From: Clostridiales bacterium | Lineage (GTDB): Bacteria > Bacillota > Clostridia > Oscillospirales > Acutalibacteraceae | Direction of reading: 5' to 3' | Assembly: GCA_024684435.1 (NCBI GenBank) | Contig: JAIKWV010000033.1 | Coordinates: forward strand, 1 to 64,000 | DNA: 64,000 nt | Part shown: piece by piece, positions 46,297 to 55,720 of the stretch | Layout of the letters: each line of letters starts with the position of its first letter | Position numbering within the stretch: position 1 is the first letter of the stretch | The notes under the pieces: generated by a model | Seen by the model: only the letters and a program-made list of their open reading frames with translations | Databases searched by the model: none | What the model was told of the DNA's origin: nothing | Position numbers and translations under genes: made by a program

Positions 46297-48195
46297 TTGC
46301 TTAAAAAGTTATATAGCACTTCTTTGCTTACAAAAAAAATTGCTTTGATGCTCGTTGATGTCCTGATTATCAATCTGAGCTTTGTTTTTGCTGTCTGTCT
46401 TGTCTATGATTTTGATTTTGGCGACAAGATGCTTATCGATCTGCTGAAACTGGCTTTGATAAGGGTACCTTTTGTGTCCACGGTTTTTGTGATCATCTTC
46501 AGGGCTTTCGGGCTTTACCGGAGCATGTGGCAGTATGCCGGCGCGTATGAGTTGACTCAATGCGTTATGGCGACCATTATTTCCAGTGTTGCCTGTGTGG
46601 GTATGGATAAAATATTCGCCTATGTAAAGTTTCTGAGATTCAGCAATGTAAAGCCCGCTATTTATATCACGTCTATGCTGCTCATATTGATCCTGTGCTG
46701 CGCGGATCGTATGCTGTACAGAGTTGTCCGCAGGTCGGTTCTTTTACGGGGAGTTCAGTCCGGGAAAAAAATCTCCCGCGTCATGATCGTGGGCGCCGGT
46801 AACATGGGCTCAATAGTGTTCAGCGAACTTGAGGGTAACGGTTTCCGCATGGGCAAGCCCGTTGTTTTTGTGGACGACAATGTTTCAAAACAGAACAGGC
46901 GCCTTTCCGGCGTTCCGGTAGTGGGCGGATGTGACAGGATCCCGGAGTTCGTCAAGGCTTACAGGGTGGACACCATAATCCTTGCCTTCCCGTCGGCGTC
47001 CAGCAAGCGTCAGGCTGATGTGGCTAAGATTGCCCTTTCCACCGGATGCAAGCTTAAGGTCACGCCCTCTTTGCTTGAATTCAACACCGCTAAAAAGGGT
47101 CTGCAGAACATAAGAAACGTGGAGATAACAGACCTTCTTTCACGCCCCGAGGTAAGGCTGAACAACAAAGTCTGCGCCTATATCGAGGGCAGCGTAGTGC
47201 TTGTGACCGGTGGCGGCGGTTCCATAGGCAGCGAGCTTTGCAGACAGATAGCAAAGTACAATCCGTCAAAGATAATAATTTTTGACAATTACGAAAATAA
47301 TGCTTTTGAACTGAAAAATAATCTTGATTACATTTACGAGGGCAAACCGAAGATCGAGATCAGGATCGGTTCTGTTCAGGACAAGGGCAGACTCAGGGAG
47401 GTTTTCCAGGAGTTCCGTCCTTCCATCGTTTTCCATGCAGCAGCGCACAAGCATGTGCCCCTTATGGAAGAAAGTCCCTGCGAGGCGGTCAAGAACAATA
47501 TATTCGGAACCTACAACACCGCGGAGGTGGCCGCTGAGTTCAAGGTCAAAAATTTTGTTATACTTTCCACTGACAAGGCGGTCAACCCCGCCAACGTCAT
47601 GGGCGCCACCAAGCGCGTAACGGAGCTTATCGTGCAGTATTTTGATTCGATAACCGAGGATACAAAATTTGCCGCGGTCCGTTTCGGAAACGTGCTGGGT
47701 TCAAACGGCAGCGTTATTCCGACGTTTAAAAAGCAAATAGAATACGGCGGTCCCGTTACCGTAACGGACCCCAACATTACGCGTTACTTCATGACTATTC
47801 CCGAGGCGGCGCAGCTTGTGGTACAGGCGGGAGGTCTTTCAAAGGGCGGCGAGATATTTGTCCTTGATATGGGAGAGCCGGTAAAGATCCTTTCTCTTGC
47901 GGAGAACCTTATCAAGCTGTCGGGCATGGTGCCCTACGTTGATATCGACATAGTGTTCACCGGACTTCGCCCCGGAGAAAAGCTCTATGAGGAGCTTTCC
48001 ATGGAGGAGGAGCAGGCTGACCGGCAGATGACCGCCAACAACAAAATTTTTGTTACCATACCTGTTCTCAATGATTATGACGTGCTGCTCAAGACCCTTG
48101 AGGAGCTTAAACATGTGAATGAAAACAACGTGCGCAGTCTGCTCAAGAAGATAGTTCCCAATTTTATTGAAAGCGAAAATAATTACGACGATTGA
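46297..48195 (+). CDS. Membrane-bound nucleotide-sugar 4,6-dehydratase (CapD/PglF type)
   Basis: 632 aa. Predicted to turn UDP-GlcNAc into a 4-keto-6-deoxy sugar for rare-sugar synthesis. Four N-terminal membrane spans (about 10-125), a first Rossmann-like domain (about 150-270, MIVGAGNMGS) and a catalytic SDR domain (about 295-600) with VTGGGGSIGSELCRQI. The active-site region LSTDKAVNPANVMGATK has the Met-X3-Lys that replaces Tyr-X3-Lys in this subfamily. The TTG at 46297 is chosen because AGGGGTG is well spaced to it; a GTG at 46288 is the alternative. First gene of the locus. Confidence 0.9.
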   Translation: MLKKLYSTSLLTKKIALMLVDVLIINLSFVFAVCLVYDFDFGDKMLIDLLKLALIRVPFVSTVFVIIFRAFGLYRSMWQYAGAYELTQCVMATIISSVACVGMDKIFAYVKFLRFSNVKPAIYITSMLLILILCCADRMLYRVVRRSVLLRGVQSGKKISRVMIVGAGNMGSIVFSELEGNGFRMGKPVVFVDDNVSKQNRRLSGVPVVGGCDRIPEFVKAYRVDTIILAFPSASSKRQADVAKIALSTGCKLKVTPSLLEFNTAKKGLQNIRNVEITDLLSRPEVRLNNKVCAYIEGSVVLVTGGGGSIGSELCRQIAKYNPSKIIIFDNYENNAFELKNNLDYIYEGKPKIEIRIGSVQDKGRLREVFQEFRPSIVFHAAAHKHVPLMEESPCEAVKNNIFGTYNTAEVAAEFKVKNFVILSTDKAVNPANVMGATKRVTELIVQYFDSITEDTKFAAVRFGNVLGSNGSVIPTFKKQIEYGGPVTVTDPNITRYFMTIPEAAQLVVQAGGLSKGGEIFVLDMGEPVKILSLAENLIKLSGMVPYVDIDIVFTGLRPGEKLYEELSMEEEQADRQMTANNKIFVTIPVLNDYDVLLKTLEELKHVNENNVRSLLKKIVPNFIESENNYDD

Positions 48196-48262
48196 ACAAC
48201 AGATCAGAACTTACGGAGGAAGCGCTTAAACAGTTTCTGTTTTCGGTAATGCGCGAAATGCG

Positions 48263-49375
48263 ATGAAAAAGGTTTTGTTTACTGCTACGATCACAAAACA
48301 TTTTCAATATTTCCATCAGCCCTGTTTCAGGTATTTTCATGACAATGATTTCGAGGTCAGCACGGCAAGCTCAGGGGAAATACCAATGGCTGATGTTGAT
48401 AAGCATTACGATATAGCCTTTGAACGTTTTCCTCTGAACATCAAAAACTACAAAGCATACAAACAGCTCAAAAGGATAATAGACAGCGAAGGCTTTCAGC
48501 TGATTCACTGCCACACGCCGGTGGGCGGAGTCGTTACACGGCTGGCAGCGCTGAAAGCGAGAAAGAATAAGACCCGGGTGATATATACCGCCCACGGGTT
48601 CCATTTCTATAAAGGCGCTTCCAAGTTCAACTGGTGCGTGTACTATCCCATTGAGCTGCTTCTTTCGTTCTGCACCGATTGTCTTATTACGATAAATGAG
48701 GAAGACTATGTCTTTGCCAGGAAACATCTTCACGCAAAGGATACAAGGCTCGTAAACGGTGTGGGTTACGATACTGACAGATTTTATCCGATCTCTCCGG
48801 AAGAAAAATCCGAGCTGAGAAAAAAATACGGCTTCAGCGACGATGAAAAGATCCTCATATATGTAGCGGAGCTTAACGAGAACAAAAATCAGGGTATGCT
48901 CATCAGAGCCTTGAAGGCTGTAAAGGAGCAATACGGGGAAGTTAAGCTGCTGCTTGCGGGGCATGACAATTTCAACGGCGCGTATCAAAAGCTTGCCGCT
49001 GAGCTGGGAGTGGATCAGCAGATAATGTTCCTGGGATTCTGCGGGGATACAAAAGAGCTGGTACAGCTTTCGGATATAGGCGTTGTTTCCAGCCTGCGCG
49101 AGGGTCTGCCTGTTAATGTTATGGAGTCCCTTGCCTGCGGTCTTCCGGTAGTGGCGGCGGACAACAGGGGACACAGGGTGCTCATAAAAAACGGGGAAAA
49201 CGGATTTATAGTAGAACCCAACGATTGGGATTCCATGGCGCGGCGTATAATCGAGCTTATTGATGACGGTGAGATGTACAAAAAAATATCGGCATCTGCC
49301 GTTGAAAGCGCCGCACCCTACTCAAAAGAAAATGTTATCAGGCAATTGGCCGAGATATATAACGGACTTTTATGA
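48263..49375 (+). CDS. Glycosyltransferase family 4 (EpsD-like)
   Basis: 370 aa, GT-B fold. N-terminal acceptor half with LIHCHTPVGGVVTRLAALKA and YTAHGFHFYKGA; C-terminal donor half with LIYVAELNENKNQGMLIRAL, LLLAGHD and SLREGLPVNVMESLACGLP, where the Glu-X7-Glu holds the sugar nucleotide. The opening motif is of the EpsD/CapM kind, often the first transfer after the initiating sugar. ATG with a weak site, 67 bases after the dehydratase. Confidence 0.88.
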   Translation: MKKVLFTATITKHFQYFHQPCFRYFHDNDFEVSTASSGEIPMADVDKHYDIAFERFPLNIKNYKAYKQLKRIIDSEGFQLIHCHTPVGGVVTRLAALKARKNKTRVIYTAHGFHFYKGASKFNWCVYYPIELLLSFCTDCLITINEEDYVFARKHLHAKDTRLVNGVGYDTDRFYPISPEEKSELRKKYGFSDDEKILIYVAELNENKNQGMLIRALKAVKEQYGEVKLLLAGHDNFNGAYQKLAAELGVDQQIMFLGFCGDTKELVQLSDIGVVSSLREGLPVNVMESLACGLPVVAADNRGHRVLIKNGENGFIVEPNDWDSMARRIIELIDDGEMYKKISASAVESAAPYSKENVIRQLAEIYNGLL

Positions 49376-49388
49376 CAGGAGTGACAGT

Positions 49389-50504
49389 ATGTCTGAAATA
49401 AGAGTTCTGCACGTGCTGCACTCAATGAACTGCGGCGGCGCGGAAACACTTATTATGAACCTATACCGTTGTGTGGACCGCACGAAGATACAGTTCGATT
49501 TTCTTGTGAATGTATTCGATGATATGTACTATCAGAAAGAGATCGAAGAGCTGGGCGGGAGAATATACAGAATGAAATTTCTCACCTCGATAACGCCTCC
49601 GGTGTACGAGAGAATTTTATATAAATTTTTTATATCCCATCCGGAATACAAGATAGTACATTCCCATCTGGAGACGACAACGGGAATTATTTTAAAACAG
49701 GCGAAAAAGGCGGGGGTGCCCGTAAGGATAGCCCACAGCCACACCATAAGATACACCCGTACAGGGGCGGCTGCTTTCATCGAAAATGCATACAAGACCC
49801 ATTGCAGGAAAAAAATAGTGCCGAACTCAACCCACAGGCTTGCCTGTTCGGAGGCTGCCGCAAAATGGCTTTACGGCGGGGCAGATGCTGTTGTGATGAA
49901 AAATGGTATCAATTCCGCTGATTACGATTATTCCGAAGAAACAAGGAAAGAAGTCCGGGACGAATTCAAGATAAATGCGGACACAAAGCTGCTTATGCAT
50001 GTGGGCAGATTCTGCGATCCGAAAAATCATTCATTCCTGATAGATATATTCAACGAATACCACGCTCTCAACGGCAATTCTATGCTTATGCTTGTGGGAG
50101 AGGGCGAGCTGATGGAAGGAATAAAGAAAAAGGTACTCGATTTGAATTTAACAGATTCCGTTATATTTACCGGTATCAGGAACGATGTTTGCAGGCTTTT
50201 GCAGGCGGCTGATTATTTCGTCTTTCCCTCCTTGTATGAAGGACTGCCCCTTTCACTTGTGGAGGCGCAGGCGGCTGATCTGCCCTGCTTTGTCTCCGAC
50301 AGGGTACCGAAGGATGCGGATCTGAATATCTCGGAATATGTCAGTTTACCTTTGGGAGACAGTAAAAACTGGGCCGGGCGTATTCTTGAAGCCGGGGAAC
50401 GTCAGCGCCGTTCGAGGTTTACGGAAATATGTAAAGCCGGATTTGATATAAAGTCAAATGCTGATTTTTTAACAGATTTGTATTGTAAAAGCACAGGGAT
50501 GTGA
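49389..50504 (+). CDS. Glycosyltransferase family 4 (EpsF-like)
   Basis: 371 aa. GT4 pattern: HVLHSMNCGGAETLIMNLYR near the N-terminus, VHSHLETTTG, and donor-site SLYEGLPLSLVEAQAADLPC. ATG at 49389 with AGGAGTG; an in-frame extension overlapping the previous gene is unlikely. It follows the EpsD-like gene after 13 bases. Sugar and linkage cannot be read off. Confidence 0.88.
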   Translation: MSEIRVLHVLHSMNCGGAETLIMNLYRCVDRTKIQFDFLVNVFDDMYYQKEIEELGGRIYRMKFLTSITPPVYERILYKFFISHPEYKIVHSHLETTTGIILKQAKKAGVPVRIAHSHTIRYTRTGAAAFIENAYKTHCRKKIVPNSTHRLACSEAAAKWLYGGADAVVMKNGINSADYDYSEETRKEVRDEFKINADTKLLMHVGRFCDPKNHSFLIDIFNEYHALNGNSMLMLVGEGELMEGIKKKVLDLNLTDSVIFTGIRNDVCRLLQAADYFVFPSLYEGLPLSLVEAQAADLPCFVSDRVPKDADLNISEYVSLPLGDSKNWAGRILEAGERQRRSRFTEICKAGFDIKSNADFLTDLYCKSTGM

Positions 50505-50508
50505 TTTG

Positions 50509-51393
50509 ATGCCGCAGCTTACCGTATTTACACCCACTTATAACAGAGCCTACATTTTACCCAGATGCTATGAGTCCATGAAGCGGCAGACCTGCAAGGA
50601 CTTTGTCTGGATGATAATCGACGACGGTTCCACCGATGAGACCCGCGAACTGGTAAATGGCTGGCTCGCTGAGGATCACGGCTTTGAGATAAGATATCTT
50701 TATCAGGAAAATCAGGGTATGCACGGGGCGCACAATCTTGCCTATGCAAACATCGATACCGAAATAAATACCTGTATAGATTCCGACGATTACATGACCG
50801 ACGATGCGGTGGAAAGCATTCTTGATTTTTGGAATTCATGTGAAAAGGATGAGGATGTAAGCGGTTTTATGGCGCTGGATGCGTACGAAAACGGAGATGT
50901 CATAGGAACGCTGCTGCCGGAATCCATAGGGAAAACCACATCATATGAACTTTATAATAAGCTGGGAGTAAAGGGAGATAAAAAATTTATTCTGCGTTCG
51001 GATCTGACAAGGAAAGATCCCTATCCCATATTTGAGGGGGAACGCTTTGTCGATCTGGCAACCAAGTATTCCCAACTGGATGAGAAATATAAGATTTACT
51101 GCTGCAACAAGGTCGTGTGCGTTGTGGAATACATGGAGGACGGTTCTTCCCGCAACATTTTTAAACAGTATGTAAGAAATCCGAAGGGTTTTGCTTATAC
51201 GCGCAGGCTTTGGATGGGTATGAAGCATATGTCTGTTCCATTCAGGTTTAAACAGGCTATACACTATGTTTCAAGCTGTATGATGGCTAAGGATAAGGAC
51301 TGGCTCAAAAATTCGCCGGCAAAGGTCATGACGGTGCTTGCCGTACCTTTTGGCGCGGTGCTTAAAAAATATATTTTACATAAAGCAAAATAA
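50509..51393 (+). CDS. Glycosyltransferase family 2
   Basis: 294 aa, inverting GT-A fold. VFTPTYNRAYILPRCYESM and MIIDDGSTDETRELVNGW at the start bind UDP-sugar. The metal motif appears as IDSDDYM (DxD). A C-terminal part of about 100 residues follows. Start ATG five bases after the previous stop. Confidence 0.87.
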   Translation: MPQLTVFTPTYNRAYILPRCYESMKRQTCKDFVWMIIDDGSTDETRELVNGWLAEDHGFEIRYLYQENQGMHGAHNLAYANIDTEINTCIDSDDYMTDDAVESILDFWNSCEKDEDVSGFMALDAYENGDVIGTLLPESIGKTTSYELYNKLGVKGDKKFILRSDLTRKDPYPIFEGERFVDLATKYSQLDEKYKIYCCNKVVCVVEYMEDGSSRNIFKQYVRNPKGFAYTRRLWMGMKHMSVPFRFKQAIHYVSSCMMAKDKDWLKNSPAKVMTVLAVPFGAVLKKYILHKAK

Positions 51394-51436
51394 TTTTATT
51401 TAAAAAATTATGAGTTGAACAGGGTGGTGGTTGCTT

Positions 51437-52564
51437 TTGTCTTCGTTTGCGTACATGAATGTCATAGCTTTATTTATGTTTATTGTTGCGTATATCTCAA
51501 GCAGGATACCCAAAAATAAAATAAATACGCTGGGAGACAAGGTCCCAAATATGATGGGATTTGTGATCCCTGCCGTTGTGTTTTCGGTTTTCTCGGGTCT
51601 TAGGAACAGAGCGGGAGATACCGAGGCGTATATCGTTAAGCTGGGCGAGCTTTTGGAGGCAGGCACCAAACCTACGCTGAGCTTTGGCAAAAACAAAAAT
51701 TTCCCGGTCGTTATGTGGTGGTCGAATGATATGGCAGAAAACCTGCATATATTCGATGATAACTATCAGTTGTTTATCATGATAACCGCTATTGTTTCAT
51801 TAGTCCCTGTCATATATATATTGTACAAATATTCCGCGTCATATGAATTGGCCATAGCTCTTTTTGTTTATACAGGATATTTCGCGGCGTCGCTTAACGG
51901 CATTAGGCAGTACTTCGCGGCAGGCATAATGATCCTTGCGACAAAATATCTTTTGTCTGAAAAGAAAGATGCTATTATCTATTACCTGCCGTTTTTGTTG
52001 ATAGCTTATACAATCCACTCCAGCTCGATCATTATGCTGCCGATTTTTTTCCTGATAAGACGAAAATCATTCACCCCTATGTTTTATTTTATAATAGTTG
52101 CGTCGATAGGACTTACCATCGCGTTTGACTCCTTCCTCAGTACGTTCTTTGACATGATCGAGGATACGTCCTATTCTCTTTACGCAACGGAAGGTTGGTT
52201 TACAAGCGGTGAAGAACAAGGCGCCAGTTTGTTCCGCGCTATGGTTGCGGCGGTGCCCTTGATCTTATCATATTTCAGGTTGGATTTTATCAGGGAAAAT
52301 TTGGGGAAAAAGGGCGATATGCTTATTAACCTTTGCCTGTTCAAAACGGTATTCCAGATAGTTGCTGTTTACAACTGGATATTTTCCCGTATGACCATTT
52401 ATCTTGATATTTACTATATCATTTTACTGGTGTGGCTTCTTAAATACGCATATGCGGGGTACAACAGAAAGGTCGTTTACGGCTCCACTACCGTACTGTT
52501 CTATATCTATTTCAACAACATGAAATACATGATCGACGCTTACACGAGTAAATATATCGGTTAA
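51437..52564 (+). CDS. EpsG-family polysaccharide polymerase-like membrane protein
   Basis: 375 aa, about ten hydrophobic spans. The EpsG-type pattern is clear: SGLRNRAGDTEAYI in the first loop, then LNGIRQYFAAGIMILA and TIHSSSIIMLP, with conserved Arg, Asp and His. Family members polymerise lipid-linked repeat units (Wzy-like). TTG start, SD AGGGTGG; a TTG two codons earlier is possible. It is the only polymerase candidate in the locus. Confidence 0.85.
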   Translation: MSSFAYMNVIALFMFIVAYISSRIPKNKINTLGDKVPNMMGFVIPAVVFSVFSGLRNRAGDTEAYIVKLGELLEAGTKPTLSFGKNKNFPVVMWWSNDMAENLHIFDDNYQLFIMITAIVSLVPVIYILYKYSASYELAIALFVYTGYFAASLNGIRQYFAAGIMILATKYLLSEKKDAIIYYLPFLLIAYTIHSSSIIMLPIFFLIRRKSFTPMFYFIIVASIGLTIAFDSFLSTFFDMIEDTSYSLYATEGWFTSGEEQGASLFRAMVAAVPLILSYFRLDFIRENLGKKGDMLINLCLFKTVFQIVAVYNWIFSRMTIYLDIYYIILLVWLLKYAYAGYNRKVVYGSTTVLFYIYFNNMKYMIDAYTSKYIG

Positions 52565-52605
52565 ACGGAATTGAGGATCAAAGGCGGACAGGGGGTCCGA
52601 AGGGA

Positions 52606-53325
52606 GTGGTAAAGCTGATACCGAAAAAAATACATTATTGCTGGTTCGGCGGAAAAGAAAAGCCGGAGCTTGTAAAAAAATGCATGGCAAGCTGGAAAAA
52701 ACATCTGCCGGATTATGAGCTTATCGAGTGGAATGAAAACAATTTCGATATCAATTGCACCACCTTTGTCCGGGAGGCCTATGAAAACAGGAATTTTGCC
52801 TTTGTCAGCGACTATGTGAGGGCAAAAAAACTGTTTGAGATCGGCGGAGTATATCTTGATACCGACGTTGAAGTGCTGAAAAGTTTTGACAGATTCCTTG
52901 AGGATGACTGTTTCGTTGGCTTTGAGGAAAAACAGTTTGTAGGTACCTGTGTGATAGGCGCCGTGGCGGGGACCGATATCCTCAAGTCATATGCGGAGCA
53001 TTATGAGAGCATATCTTTTATACAGCCGGACGGATCGAAGTACAAGGATACGAACGTCGTATTGCTTACAGATCTTCTGGAAAAATACGGCCTTGTAAGG
53101 AACGATGAAAAACAGACCGTTCACGGAGTTACTGTTTATCCGAGAACTTTTTTCAGCCCGTACGACTATATCAACGGCATAAATTACATTACCGATGACA
53201 GCTATGCGATACATCACTTCGCTCAGCTTTGGTTGCCGCTGAGGGAACGCATAGGAACGACGGTAAAGAGAAAAATAATAAAGGTCATCGGCGGCAATGC
53301 CTGGGCGAAATTGAGGGGCAGATAA
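52606..53325 (+). CDS. Glycosyltransferase family 32 (DXD sugar transferase)
   Basis: 239 aa. IPKKIHYCWFGGKEKPELV is the family opening. FVSDYVRAKKLFEIGGVYLDTDVEVL carries the DxD (DTD) metal site. Compact single domain, probably cytoplasmic. No ATG exists near the conserved start; candidates are GTG at 52606 or CTG at 52615, the latter better spaced to AGGGAG. Stop overlaps the next start (TAATG). Confidence 0.87.
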   Translation: MVKLIPKKIHYCWFGGKEKPELVKKCMASWKKHLPDYELIEWNENNFDINCTTFVREAYENRNFAFVSDYVRAKKLFEIGGVYLDTDVEVLKSFDRFLEDDCFVGFEEKQFVGTCVIGAVAGTDILKSYAEHYESISFIQPDGSKYKDTNVVLLTDLLEKYGLVRNDEKQTVHGVTVYPRTFFSPYDYINGINYITDDSYAIHHFAQLWLPLRERIGTTVKRKIIKVIGGNAWAKLRGR

Positions 53326-54521
53326 TGAAAAAGCAGGTTTTGATCGTACTTAACAGCCTTGAGATAGGCGGTATTGAACGCAGTCTTGTGGGTTTGGTAA
53401 ATTGCTTTGACTATGAAAAATACGATGTGGATATATTTTTACAGTCCCGCAAAGGTGAATTTCTGGATCAGCTTACAGATAAATGTACTGTTCTTGAGGA
53501 AAAGCCACGCTGCGCCACACTGTTAAAGCCGGTCAAGGATGTTGTTAAGTCGGGACACTTCATGCTTGCCGCGGCAAGGATAGCCGCTAAATATCAGACA
53601 AAGCTGAAATACAGAAATTGCGGATCTGAGGATATTGACAAAATATCTTACGCTCACTATCAGAAGCTGTGGGACTATTCCGTCGGACTTCTCCCTAAAA
53701 TAAATAAGAAATACGATGTTGCCCTGAGCTTCGCATGGCCGCATCATTACGTTGCCTTTAACGTCAGGGCAGACAAAAAACTGGCGTGGATACATACCGA
53801 TTATACAAAAACGATAACCGACCGTGACAGGGACGCGAAGGTATGGGATGTATTTGACAATATAATCGCTGTGTCAGACGAATGCGGCGCCGCCTTCAAA
53901 AAGGTGTATCCCGGATTGTCGGACAAGGTAGTCACGGTGGAAAATATACTTTCTCCCGAGTTTGTCAGAAAGAGCGCATCGGAGTTTGAGGTACCGGAAA
54001 TGCAGTGCGATGAAACTGCCTTGCTGACCATAGGAAGGTACTGTTACGCAAAAGCCTTTGATGTGGCTGTTGATATTTGCGCTGAGCTTGTTAGCCGGGG
54101 ACAAAACATAAAATGGTTTGTCATCGGTTACGGCGGAGGAGAGGATGAAATAAGGACCAGAGCCGAAAAGGCGGGTCTCAAGGATAAATTCATCTTTCTC
54201 GGAAAGCAGAAAAATCCTTATCCCTACATAAAAGCTTGCGATATATATGTTCAGCCCTCAAGGTACGAGGGCAAGGCGGTCTCCGTCAGGGAGGCGCAGA
54301 TGTTGTGTAAGCCTGTTGTGATAACGAACTTCACAACTGCGGCAAGTCAGGTCAAGGACGGCTTTGACGCTGTTATTTCTCCCATGGATGTCAAAAGCGT
54401 TGCGGATGATATACAGCGGCTTATTGATTTTCCGGAGGAGGCTGAAAAGCTTATCCGCAACACGTCGGCGTCGGATTACGGAAACAGGGATCAGGTGGAT
54501 CTGCTTTACAGCTTGTTTTGA
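53325..54521 (+). CDS. Glycosyltransferase family 4, paralogue A
   Basis: 398 aa. GT-B enzyme: VLNSLEIGGIERSLVGLVNC, KLAWIHTDYT, then AVSDECGAAFKK, VENILSP, LTIGRYCYAKAFDVAVDICA and PSRYEGKAVSVREAQML. It resembles the gene at 55721 along most of its length, and the two share NPYPYIKACDIYVQPS with nearly identical DNA. They are duplicates with diverged N-terminal halves, so probably different acceptors. Coupled to the GT32 gene by a TAATG overlap. Confidence 0.87.
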   Translation: MKKQVLIVLNSLEIGGIERSLVGLVNCFDYEKYDVDIFLQSRKGEFLDQLTDKCTVLEEKPRCATLLKPVKDVVKSGHFMLAAARIAAKYQTKLKYRNCGSEDIDKISYAHYQKLWDYSVGLLPKINKKYDVALSFAWPHHYVAFNVRADKKLAWIHTDYTKTITDRDRDAKVWDVFDNIIAVSDECGAAFKKVYPGLSDKVVTVENILSPEFVRKSASEFEVPEMQCDETALLTIGRYCYAKAFDVAVDICAELVSRGQNIKWFVIGYGGGEDEIRTRAEKAGLKDKFIFLGKQKNPYPYIKACDIYVQPSRYEGKAVSVREAQMLCKPVVITNFTTAASQVKDGFDAVISPMDVKSVADDIQRLIDFPEEAEKLIRNTSASDYGNRDQVDLLYSLF

Positions 54522-54551
54522 AAACATTTAATTTGATATGGGATGGATCAT

Positions 54552-55622
54552 ATGAGCGTCAGGGTATCGGTCGTAGTGCCTGTATACAATGCGGAAAAGT
54601 ATCTGAAAGAATGTTTTGACTCGTTAGTCGGGGTCGTCAATTTCAACGACATAGAGGTCGTTGCAGTTGATGACGGTTCCGTTGACGGTTCGGCTGCCAT
54701 TTGTGACGATTATGCCGGAAGGTACAAAAATTTCAGAGTGATCCATCAGCCTAACGGGGGAGTAAGCGCCGCGAGGAACGCGGGGATCGAGGCTGCCGTG
54801 GGGGAGTTTATCGGTTTTTCCGACGCGGATGATTATGTCTATCCGGAAATATATAAAACCTTGCTTGATTCTGCGGACGAATATAAAACTGACCTTGCCG
54901 TGTGCTGTTTCATAAAAGAGTTAAAAGACGGCGGCACACAGATGTGCGGCTTCAATCCGGGAAACAAGCCGTTTTACAGCGGCGATGAAGTGATCCGGGA
55001 GATCGTTTACAAGGCCATGACCGACTCCCGTTTCAACAGTGTGTACAACAAGCTCTTTTCCCGTGAGATCATAATGAAGAACAATGTGCGATTTCCACGC
55101 GGAAAAAAATACGGAGAGGACAGGGATTTTATATTAAGCTTTTTGTCCGGAGCTGAGGGAGTATCGTTTTCAAATTATGCGGGCTATTTTTACAGATATG
55201 TTGAAAGCGGCGCAATAAACCGAGCAAGAAACGACTATGTTGAGACCCTTTTGGCTCAGTATTATGCAGATCTGAGATCGTTTTCCGTGTTCAATATAGA
55301 AAAGTCTGTTATTGAGGAAAACTGCGGAGTTTCTCTTATCAAAGGCTACATTTCCGCATTCTGGATAGCGGACGAAAGATCAAAGGGAAAAGAAAAGATC
55401 AATTTATTCAGATCGGCGGCGGACAATGCGGGGATCAGGGATCTGTTTGAAAAGTGGTATGACAAGACCTTTGAGTCTGAATTGCCGTATAACAGGAAGA
55501 TCATGGCGGCGGTCCTTGACAGAAATGTTTCGGCGATCAACAGGATAATTCAGTTCCACAAGTTGTCGGAACGGATAAAAACAACATTAAGAAAATTTGT
55601 CAGGCGATCCGGAAAAAATTAG
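54552..55622 (+). CDS. Glycosyltransferase family 2
   Basis: 356 aa. VVVPVYNAEKYLKECFDSLV, VAVDDGSVDGSAAICDDYAG and NGGVSAARNAGIEAAVG are the GT2 nucleotide-sugar motifs, with SDADDYV as the DxD. A helical C-terminal part of about 130 residues ends in a basic stretch (TTLRKFVRRSGKN) that may touch the membrane. The ATG at 54552 has a better spaced GGGATGG than that at 54543. Confidence 0.87.
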   Translation: MSVRVSVVVPVYNAEKYLKECFDSLVGVVNFNDIEVVAVDDGSVDGSAAICDDYAGRYKNFRVIHQPNGGVSAARNAGIEAAVGEFIGFSDADDYVYPEIYKTLLDSADEYKTDLAVCCFIKELKDGGTQMCGFNPGNKPFYSGDEVIREIVYKAMTDSRFNSVYNKLFSREIIMKNNVRFPRGKKYGEDRDFILSFLSGAEGVSFSNYAGYFYRYVESGAINRARNDYVETLLAQYYADLRSFSVFNIEKSVIEENCGVSLIKGYISAFWIADERSKGKEKINLFRSAADNAGIRDLFEKWYDKTFESELPYNRKIMAAVLDRNVSAINRIIQFHKLSERIKTTLRKFVRRSGKN

Positions 55623-55720
55623 GAGAGCCGTAAAAATAATCATGAAAGGAGGAGCGGTTCAGGCATAAAAAATATGTTTCATCTCTTTTTGTGCGGTCAC
55701 TGAATCATATGACGATTTTC

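Noticed and set aside
48371..49174. A 267-codon open frame on the minus strand
   Set aside because: Antisense to the EpsD-like glycosyltransferase; no domain or ribosome site.
55623..55720. Small gene after AAAGGAGG at 55646
   Set aside because: The only frames there are 8-9 codons long and poorly spaced from the site.
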